From positions 1 through 27,424 of IMG/VR virus record IMGVR_UViG_3300035162_004126: a stretch of DNA of 27,424 nucleotides, one strand, 5' to 3'. Shown piece by piece: positions 1 through 5,486 of the stretch; the stretch's first letter is position 1, and each line of letters begins with the position of its first letter. A model generated the notes under the pieces. The model was not told the origin of the DNA, did not search any database, and saw nothing but the letters and a program-made list of their open reading frames with translations. The position numbers and the translations under genes are program-made. This DNA comes from a virus.

Positions 1-1546
1 AAGTCAGGGTCCTCAAGGAGACCAAGGTGTAAAGGGTGATGCCGGAACGGCAGGTGCCAAGGGTGATACAGGACTAACAGGTGCTAAGGGAGACCAAGGT
101 ATTCAGGGCATCCAAGGTATTCAGGGTGATATCGGTGATACCGGAGCAAAGGGTGACACCGGAGCGAAGGGTACCACAGGAGCCGCAGGAGCCAAAGGTG
201 ACCAAGGAATACAAGGTATTCAGGGTGTTACCGGAAACGGTATAGCTAAGACTAATGAAGAAGAAGGTGTAATTACTTTTGATTATACAGATGGTACTCA
301 GTTTGTAACAGAAAATTTAACAGGACCTCAGGGTTCTCAAGGTGCAAAAGGTAATGCAGGAGCAGCCGGAGCCAAAGGAGATACAGGAGCAGCCGGTGCG
401 AAAGGAGATACAGGGTTAACAGGAGCAAAAGGGGACCAAGGAATACAAGGTATCCAAGGAATACAAGGTGACATTGGTAAGACAGGTGCCGCAGGAACAA
501 ATGGTTCGGATGGAGCAAAAGGAGATACCGGATTAACAGGAGCCAAAGGTGACCAAGGTATTCAAGGAATACAGGGTGTCCAAGGCGACATAGGAGATAC
601 CGGTGCGAAAGGTGCTGCAGGTACAAATGGTACGAATGGAGCCAAAGGAGACACAGGTGCCGCAGGTGCCAAGGGTGACCAAGGGATACAAGGAATTCAA
701 GGGATACAAGGAGATATTGGTAAAACAGGAGATACCGGAGCAAGAGGTGCCGCAGGTACAAACGGAGCCGCAGGAGCGAAAGGTGATACCGGAGCCGCAG
801 GTGCTGCAGGTGCTAAAGGTGACACCGGAGCACAAGGAGGAACAGGTGCTAAGGGAGACCAAGGAATACAGGGTATTCAGGGTATTCAGGGAGATATTGG
901 TAAAACAGGTTCGGCAGGTGCTGCCGGTGCTAAGGGTGACCAAGGTATTCAGGGGATTCAAGGACCACAAGGAGATATCGGACTAACAGGTTCGGCAGGT
1001 GCAAAAGGAGCAACAGGTTCGGCAGGTGCTAAGGGCGATACAGGAGCAGCAGGTGCTGCAGGTGCTAAGGGAGATACCGGTGCTGCAGGAGCAAGAGGTG
1101 CTGCCGGAACTAACGGAACTAACGGTGCCAAAGGCGATACCGGAGCAGCAGGAGCAGCAGGAGCAAGAGGAGCAACAGGTTCGACAGGTTCTCAAGGACC
1201 ACAAGGAGACATCGGATTACCGGGAAAACAAGGAGACCAAGGAGCAACAGGAGCAGCCGGAACAAATGGAACAAATGGGTCCAACGGTGCTAAGGGTGAT
1301 ACAGGGTCACAAGGTATTCAAGGTATTCAAGGAGATAGAGGAGCAACAGGGTCAACCGGTTCTCAGGGAGCGACAGGAGCAAAGGGTAATACCGGAGCAC
1401 AAGGACCTGAAGGTCCAAACTTCCCTGTTCTGATTAATGGAGGAGAGCAAACCACAATATCATCAATAGAGGTTGATGAGAAAAGTGGATGTGCTACATT
1501 CAAGTGTAATAATGGTTCAGAATTCAGATTAAGTTTATGCAGATAG
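1..1546 (+). CDS. Collagen-like phage fibre protein, 5'-truncated
   Basis: Reading from base 2 there is an uninterrupted frame to a TAG at 1544-1546, so about 514 residues of C-terminal sequence are present and the start lies outside the window. Nearly all of it is Gly-X-Y triplets rich in GAKGDTG, GAAG, GTNG and GIQGIQG units, typical of collagen-like phage tail or head fibres that form trimeric rods. One break of about 30 residues at roughly 232-327 (GNGIAKTNEEEGVITFDYTD and following) resembles the small beta insert often seen between collagen stretches in phage fibres. The last 40 or so residues leave the repeat and form a short tip with two cysteines (SGCATFKCNN). Likely role: virion-surface fibre, perhaps for host or surface binding; the exact place on the particle cannot be told. 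Other frames and the antisense strand are also open here, but only because of the repeat composition. Confidence 0.9.
   Translation, partial: SQGPQGDQGVKGDAGTAGAKGDTGLTGAKGDQGIQGIQGIQGDIGDTGAKGDTGAKGTTGAAGAKGDQGIQGIQGVTGNGIAKTNEEEGVITFDYTDGTQFVTENLTGPQGSQGAKGNAGAAGAKGDTGAAGAKGDTGLTGAKGDQGIQGIQGIQGDIGKTGAAGTNGSDGAKGDTGLTGAKGDQGIQGIQGVQGDIGDTGAKGAAGTNGTNGAKGDTGAAGAKGDQGIQGIQGIQGDIGKTGDTGARGAAGTNGAAGAKGDTGAAGAAGAKGDTGAQGGTGAKGDQGIQGIQGIQGDIGKTGSAGAAGAKGDQGIQGIQGPQGDIGLTGSAGAKGATGSAGAKGDTGAAGAAGAKGDTGAAGARGAAGTNGTNGAKGDTGAAGAAGARGATGSTGSQGPQGDIGLPGKQGDQGATGAAGTNGTNGSNGAKGDTGSQGIQGIQGDRGATGSTGSQGATGAKGNTGAQGPEGPNFPVLINGGEQTTISSIEVDEKSGCATFKCNNGSEFRLSLCR
20..1400 (+). repeat. Degenerate short tandem repeats encoding Gly-X-Y
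   Basis: The DNA is built of 9-base units (GGN NNN NNN) and a larger recurring block reading roughly ggtgaccaaggaatacaagg, which codes GDQGIQG, found near 90, 200, 435, 550, 675, 860 and 940, with shorter forms near 1310. Copies differ mainly at third codon positions (gga/ggt, att/ata, caa/cag), so selection acts on the protein rather than on the DNA. Such tracts are prone to expansion and contraction by recombination and to assembly error. Confidence 0.8.
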
Positions 1547-1563
1547 AATAAGTGAAAAATTAC

Positions 1564-1571
1564 TATCTTTG
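1564..1571 (+). promoter_or_regulatory. Bacteroidota-type -7 promoter box TATCTTTG
   Basis: TATCTTTG matches the TAnnTTTG -7 element of the Bacteroidota primary sigma factor. It lies in the 54-base gap after the collagen-like gene, 29 bases before the ATG at 1601. No convincing -33 TTG element is seen at the usual spacing. It would start transcription of the 1601-3706 gene chain and perhaps the genes beyond. Confidence 0.55.
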
Positions 1572-1600
1572 TAACTAACAATAATTAAATACAAAATCAA

Positions 1601-1858
1601 ATGGGTAAAAAATTAACAGAAAAAGAATTGACTCAAGTACAGTCAATGCTTAATGCTTTTAATCAATTAAAAATGCAGTTAGGTGATATCGAATTAACTA
1701 AAGGCACTATTATAGATAAAGTAAACGTATTAAAAGTAGACTATAGTAAAGTAGAGAAAGCCTTATCTAAAAAATACGGAAAAGATTCTCAGATAGATGT
1801 AGCTACAGGGGAAATTACAGTAAAACAAAAAGAAGCGAATCTCGAAAAAGTAAAATAA
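1601..1858 (+). CDS. Small helical protein of unknown function
   Basis: An 85-residue, lysine- and glutamate-rich protein with no cysteine, no signal peptide and no membrane segment. Residues 5-60 have the heptad-like spacing of hydrophobics expected of a coiled-coil helix pair, followed by a short beta-prone stretch (QIDVATGEITVK) and a charged tail. The start is the first ATG after a TATCTTTG box and an A-rich leader, which suits Bacteroidota translation where Shine-Dalgarno sites are often absent. Its TAA overlaps the next ATG by one base (TAATG), so the two are probably translationally coupled. Lying between two fibre genes it may be a fibre chaperone or small virion part, but that is only context; I do not recognise the family. 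Confidence 0.75.
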   Translation: MGKKLTEKELTQVQSMLNAFNQLKMQLGDIELTKGTIIDKVNVLKVDYSKVEKALSKKYGKDSQIDVATGEITVKQKEANLEKVK

Positions 1859-3297
1859 TGGCAAGAATAAGTACATACGCAATAGATGGAACTCCAACAG
1901 TAAACGATAAAGTAATCGGAACTGATGTAGATAATCTTGACGTTACAATGAACTATACCATTGGCGATATCATTGCGTTGGTTCCGGGAGGAACCTCAAG
2001 TGTACAGTCATTAAATTCTCTTACAGGAGATTTAACTTTAGTTGGTGCAGGAGGAAACACTGTTACAGTATCAGGAACTACAATTACAATAACAGGCACA
2101 TCAGGCAGTGGAGGAATTACAAGTATTAATACTACCGCTACAGGACCTAATGTTAACTTAGAAGGTAAAGGTGGTCTTATTGTAACCGAAGTTGGTAATA
2201 ATATTTTCTTAGACACTTCAAATGTAGGAGGTTTAGTAACCTCACTAACAACCAACGGAACTTCAGGTGCATCTACATTAACAGATGGTGTTTTAAATAT
2301 ACCTGATTATGCTACAGGTGGTGGAGGTGGAACTCCCGGTACACCTATAAACGGAATACAAGTAAATGTAGGGGGTTCTTTTGGTGCTTACGATTATCTA
2401 ATTTCTAATCCAATATCTAACACTTTAGATTTAGGTAATGGAGGCATAGGTAAAGCAGGAAGCATAGCAGGTATAGTTAATCTATTCAACGGTTTAGGAG
2501 AACAAAATCAGTTTGGCTCTATTCGTTGGTATGAATTTAATACAAGTACTAACTATGTTGGAATTGTACCTCCGACTATAATAGACAAAGTAAGCTATGA
2601 TATAGCTTTACCGGGCACCGAACCTGCGAAGGGTCAAGTTATGTCTGTCAAGCAGAATCAAGTAGCCACTCCTTGGGAATTAGAGTGGACTTCACCAAGT
2701 GGAGGTGGAGGTGGAGGTACTGTTACTGATGTTTCAGTTTTAGTAAACGGTGGTGTTACAGATGCTATAGATTTAAGAGTATTTAATTCTACTACTACCC
2801 CAAGAATAGAATTAGATTTTAATGGAGTTGCAGGTCAGTATATAAATGGTTTAGGAGTATTAACAACTTCTGATTTTATGACCACCCTAACAACAAACGG
2901 CACAAGTGGTGCAGCATCTTATGATGCTCCTACCAACACTTTAAACATTCCTACCATTACCGGTGGTGTAGCGTTACCTTATACAAGCTATGAGGCAATG
3001 TGGTCTAAAACTCTTGGAGTAGTTACTGTTAGTGTATTAAACAACACTACCTCACGAACATTTAATTGGACAGACAACCTAAATGGAACAATTACTGTTA
3101 GTGCAAGTGCAACGATGCCCACAGGTATTTTAGTGTTGCTTAATGGTTATGGAGTAAATAAAGATACTCCTGTTCAATCTTTTTATGGGGGATATGTAAG
3201 GAACTTGGATATAACAATCGACACACTAAATAATCAGTTTATTCAGACTAATGCAGATATAGCCTCAGGTAACTTTGAATTAAGACTATACGGATAA
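1858..3297 (+). CDS. Glycine-rich phage fibre or adhesin-like protein
   Basis: A 479-residue protein rich in Gly, Thr, Ser and Asn, with almost no cysteine. The N-terminus (MARISTYAIDGTPTVNDKVI) is of the kind that anchors tail fibres of marine Bacteroidota phages. Next come short beta repeats of the SLNSLTGDLTLVGAGGNTVT type, then two poly-glycine hinges near residues 152-157 and 281-287. A repeated block is present twice, SLTTNGTSGASTLTDGVLNI near residue 128 and TLTTNGTSGAASYDAPTNTL near 343, as in trimeric beta-structured fibres. The C-terminal 100 residues are a different beta-rich domain, likely the tip or binding head. It is coupled by TAATG overlaps to the genes on both sides. The fibre role is inferred from composition, repeats and position beside the collagen-like fibre. 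Confidence 0.75.
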   Translation: MARISTYAIDGTPTVNDKVIGTDVDNLDVTMNYTIGDIIALVPGGTSSVQSLNSLTGDLTLVGAGGNTVTVSGTTITITGTSGSGGITSINTTATGPNVNLEGKGGLIVTEVGNNIFLDTSNVGGLVTSLTTNGTSGASTLTDGVLNIPDYATGGGGGTPGTPINGIQVNVGGSFGAYDYLISNPISNTLDLGNGGIGKAGSIAGIVNLFNGLGEQNQFGSIRWYEFNTSTNYVGIVPPTIIDKVSYDIALPGTEPAKGQVMSVKQNQVATPWELEWTSPSGGGGGGTVTDVSVLVNGGVTDAIDLRVFNSTTTPRIELDFNGVAGQYINGLGVLTTSDFMTTLTTNGTSGAASYDAPTNTLNIPTITGGVALPYTSYEAMWSKTLGVVTVSVLNNTTSRTFNWTDNLNGTITVSASATMPTGILVLLNGYGVNKDTPVQSFYGGYVRNLDITIDTLNNQFIQTNADIASGNFELRLYG

Positions 3298-3524
3298 TGG
3301 ACATAAGAAAAATATCGGTAGGACCCGACTACAAGTCAGGAGCAATGCACTACATAGTAGGGCAGCCTGTCCTAAATAATAACTTTACTATTCATTTAAT
3401 AAAGTTTTTAGAGGACAAAGATTCTATACTAATATACATAAAGGATGAAGAGAGCATTGTTCTATGGAAAGAATTTACTTCAACAATGCCTATATCTATT
3501 GAGTACAATATAAATTTTTTATAA
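3297..3524 (+). CDS. Small conserved-looking protein, unknown function
   Basis: A 75-residue protein without cysteine or membrane segment, with alternating charged and hydrophobic residues (TIHLIKFLEDKDSILIYIKD) that suggest a small beta-rich fold. It begins one base inside the preceding stop codon and ends one base inside the next start codon, so it is very probably translated as part of the 1601-3706 chain. It resembles short hypothetical proteins I associate with environmental marine phage genomes, but that is recollection, not a search. Nothing in the sequence fixes a role. Confidence 0.7.
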   Translation: MDIRKISVGPDYKSGAMHYIVGQPVLNNNFTIHLIKFLEDKDSILIYIKDEESIVLWKEFTSTMPISIEYNINFL

Positions 3525-3706
3525 TGTCTGAAAGTGAAAGAAAAGAACTCATAGAAAAAGTTGAGGTCTTAAAGCTTGAGAAGGCTAAAATTGACGATTG
3601 GATGGAGTCTATGTCTATTGCAGATGAGATTCACAATATTGAAATGAAATTAAATGGAGTCAAACCAACTGATTCGCATATAGATTGTATCGGTTGTGGC
3701 TCATAA
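3524..3706 (+). CDS. Small helical protein with C-terminal CxxC
   Basis: A 60-residue protein. Residues 3-45 are a charged, probably helical or coiled-coil stretch; the tail ends DSHIDCIGCGS, with Cys55 and Cys58 as a CxxC pair two residues from the C-terminus and His52 close by. Such an end could bind a metal, form a redox disulfide or tether the protein. The ATG overlaps the preceding TAA by one base; the next gene follows after 8 bases. Function unknown. Confidence 0.65.
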   Translation: MSESERKELIEKVEVLKLEKAKIDDWMESMSIADEIHNIEMKLNGVKPTDSHIDCIGCGS

Positions 3707-3714
3707 ATTAAATT

Positions 3715-4278
3715 ATGAAATCACCTTTTTCTTTTATCGTAAGACCTGTAAAAGGTAAGCGGTACAACAACACAAAAAAAATATCAGGCTTAGATATTAT
3801 TATAAGCACATCTCAAGAAGATTTTAAATTCTCAAACAGAGAAGCAGAAGTCATTGAACTCCCCCTCGGATATAAAGGTCCAATACAGGAGGGAGATATC
3901 TTATTGGTACATCATAATGTTTTTAAGTACTATAATGATATGAGAGGCGAACAAAGAAGCGGTAAAAGTTTTTTTAAAGACGATTTGTTTTTTGTGGAAG
4001 AAGACCAATACTATATGTACAAAAGGGATGGGAAGTGGAATGCATACGGAAGGTTTTGTTTTTTAAAACCATCTCCTGTAGAAGAGTCTTATATTTTTAA
4101 ACCTCTTAGTGAGGAGCCATTAATGGGTGTTATGCAATATCCAAATGAATATTTAAAATCTCAAGGTATAAAGAAAGGTGATAAAGTTTCATTCCAACCT
4201 AATACCGAATATGAGTTTTCTGTAGACAACGAAAAGATGTATAGAATTTATGACCATCAAATAGTAATGTCATTATGA
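3715..4278 (+). CDS. GroES-like (co-chaperonin fold) protein with two barrel-like parts
   Basis: A 187-residue protein that reads like an extended GroES. Residues 5-72 follow the GroES order: an opening strand (FSFIVRPVKGKRY), a flexible stretch where GroES has its mobile loop, a strand ending AEVIELPLG, then the GD turn IQEGDILLVHHNV. After an insertion of about 50 residues, residues 127-187 repeat the closing half: GIKKGDKVSFQP, then VDNEKMYRIYDHQIVM, which parallels the GroES end where a carried loop leads into the I-L-A-I strand. Known phage co-chaperonins such as T4 gp31 replace GroES during capsid folding, so a role in folding the capsid or a tail protein with the host GroEL is plausible. 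Alternatively it is a GroES-fold virion or enzyme-associated protein. Its stop overlaps the next start (ATGA). The fold call comes from motif pattern only. Confidence 0.55.
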   Translation: MKSPFSFIVRPVKGKRYNNTKKISGLDIIISTSQEDFKFSNREAEVIELPLGYKGPIQEGDILLVHHNVFKYYNDMRGEQRSGKSFFKDDLFFVEEDQYYMYKRDGKWNAYGRFCFLKPSPVEESYIFKPLSEEPLMGVMQYPNEYLKSQGIKKGDKVSFQPNTEYEFSVDNEKMYRIYDHQIVMSL

Positions 4279-4751
4279 ATATAGGGATATATGAAGATGT
4301 TATAGATGACGTTGATTGTTATGTAGACTCTATAATAGATGAAGGGTTTGAAGACATAAGAGTTGGGGATGATTTATTTAAAAGTGTAAAAATAAGAGGT
4401 GTAGATAAATTGGTAATGTTTTTATTAAATAACTACCCTAATTACATACCCGATTTAAACTTTGTAAGAAGGTCTCCTTTAAATCAAGATGAACCAAATT
4501 GGATTCATACTGATGAGATGATGGGAGATTTAACTGCAATACTATATTTAAACGAAGAACACCCTGATAATGATGGTACAACTATTTACTATAAAGGGAA
4601 AGAAAGTTGTGTATTAAAAGCAAGGTATAACAGACTTGTTGTTTTTGATTCCGATTTATATCATTCAAGAAATATATATGAAAATTTTGGGTACGCAGAA
4701 AAAGCAAGGTTAATACAGGTTTGTTTTTTAAAGAAAAAAATAGATGAATGA
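4275..4751 (+). CDS. 2-oxoglutarate/Fe(II)-dependent oxygenase
   Basis: A 158-residue protein with the marks of the 2OG-Fe(II) dioxygenase double-stranded beta helix. The iron-binding HxD is His78-Thr-Asp80 in WIHTDEMMGDLTAILYLN, the distal histidine is His130 in VVFDSDLYHSRN, and Arg145 in ARLIQVCF is placed to bind the 2-oxoglutarate carboxylate. The strand DGTTIYYKG between them is typical of prolyl-4-hydroxylase-like members. Such enzymes couple 2-oxoglutarate decarboxylation to hydroxylation of proteins, nucleic acids or small molecules; the substrate here cannot be told. It overlaps the GroES-like gene by 4 bases and the SET gene by 8, so the three are co-translated. Related enzymes are frequent in marine phages, often of unknown target. 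Confidence 0.85.
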   Translation: MNIGIYEDVIDDVDCYVDSIIDEGFEDIRVGDDLFKSVKIRGVDKLVMFLLNNYPNYIPDLNFVRRSPLNQDEPNWIHTDEMMGDLTAILYLNEEHPDNDGTTIYYKGKESCVLKARYNRLVVFDSDLYHSRNIYENFGYAEKARLIQVCFLKKKIDE

Positions 4752-5133
4752 CTTTTATAAAATGTTAGAAGAAGTCGATGTAGACTTAGAAACTTTAAAC
4801 GAATATATAGAGTCAGAAGAGTTTATTAAAGCAGCAGGAAAGGTTGAAGATGACTTCAATACTAATTACTATATGTATCATTCAGATATAGAAGGTTTCG
4901 GTATTTTTTCATCTAATATTTTAGAGAAGGGTGATGTAATAGGTTATGGAAGTAAAGATAAAGTAAGAACATATGCCGGTAGATATACAAATCATTCTTT
5001 AAATCACAACGCAAAATTTTATTATTTTAAAGACAACGATGATATTATTTTAATTGCAGAAAAAAGAATAGATAAGGGAGAAGAAATTGTAGTTAATTAT
5101 AGACACCACACATATAACAAGGATTATGTCTAA
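4744..5133 (+). CDS. Minimal SET-domain protein, probable lysine methyltransferase
   Basis: A 129-residue protein in which residues 42-121 form a compact SET domain. The N-terminal SET motif is SDIEGFGIFSSNILEKGDVI, the SAM-binding NH motif is YTNHSLNHNAKFYYF (Asn83, His84), and the final motif is IAEKRIDKGEEIVVNYR with Tyr119 in the place of the active-site tyrosine. SET enzymes move a methyl group from S-adenosylmethionine to protein lysines. Its size is close to the 119-residue viral SET protein of chlorella virus PBCV-1, and no pre-SET or post-SET cysteine cluster is seen. The first 40 residues are acidic and helical. It overlaps the oxygenase gene by 8 bases. The target is unknown: a virion protein, a host ribosomal protein or another host factor are all possible. 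Confidence 0.85.
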   Translation: MNDFYKMLEEVDVDLETLNEYIESEEFIKAAGKVEDDFNTNYYMYHSDIEGFGIFSSNILEKGDVIGYGSKDKVRTYAGRYTNHSLNHNAKFYYFKDNDDIILIAEKRIDKGEEIVVNYRHHTYNKDYV

Positions 5134-5296
5134 TAAAGAATGGCTTTGGATGGATGACTTAAATGAAGAAGGCTATCCCTTAAAAAAAATAAAACGCATT
5201 AAAAATGAAATCAAAAGAAATAAAGCTAAAAATAATAGCCGCAGGACACGAGGCGGTGATTCAATTGATAAAGGTGGCGAAGGAGCAGATTATTAA
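5126..5296 (+). CDS. Possible 56-residue basic protein overlapping its neighbours
   Basis: An ATG at 5126 opens a frame of 56 codons closing at TAA 5294-5296. The product starts MSNKEWLWMDDLNEEGYPLK and continues with a very basic middle (KKIKRIKNEIKRNKAKNN). It overlaps the end of the SET gene by 8 bases, the same overlap as between the oxygenase and SET genes. It also overlaps the start of the next gene by 92 bases in another frame. Without it, 71 bases would be non-coding in a region where gaps are otherwise near zero. The first 26 codons, which are free of overlap, look like a real protein; the end may only be a shadow. Function unknown. Confidence 0.4.
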   Translation: MSNKEWLWMDDLNEEGYPLKKIKRIKNEIKRNKAKNNSRRTRGGDSIDKGGEGADY

Positions 5297-5486
5297 GCAC
5301 GACCCTGAAGATGATATATCTGCAGATAGATTGAAAAATGCAGCAGCAACTAAGAAGTTAGCTATATTTGATGCATTTGAAATATTAAATAGAATAGAAG
5401 CGGAAAGAGAAGCAATCGACTCCTTAGAGAATGGAGCGAGTAAAACTGATACAAAACAAGGATTTGCAGAAAGAAGGTCTACATAG
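5205..5486 (+). CDS. Small protein upstream of terminase, possible small terminase subunit
   Basis: A 93-residue, mostly helical protein with the central motif SADRLKNAAATKKLAIFDAF and the tail KTDTKQGFAERRST. It lies directly before the large terminase gene and overlaps it by 56 bases. That position is where the small terminase subunit (DNA recognition for packaging) usually sits, and an all-helical protein of about 90 residues would suit. However, no clear helix-turn-helix is visible, so the role is a guess from position. The motif looks like that of short hypothetical proteins found beside terminase genes in environmental phages, by recollection. Confidence 0.7.
   Translation: MKSKEIKLKIIAAGHEAVIQLIKVAKEQIIKHDPEDDISADRLKNAAATKKLAIFDAFEILNRIEAEREAIDSLENGASKTDTKQGFAERRST

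Noticed and set aside
20-1400. Regular short repeats as a CRISPR array
   Set aside because: Units are 9-base codon triplets with no unique spacers of constant length, and they translate to a continuous collagen-like protein.
273-1581. Long open frames on the minus strand (Leu-, Pro- or Cys/Ser-rich) and in a second plus frame across the collagen-like gene
   Set aside because: They mirror the GGN repeat composition; their residues are low-complexity and only the Gly-X-Y frame makes a known protein type with a proper C-terminal domain.
1953-2255. Minus-strand 100-codon frame inside the glycine-rich fibre gene
   Set aside because: Pro/Val-rich antisense shadow of a gene tightly coupled to its neighbours on the plus strand.
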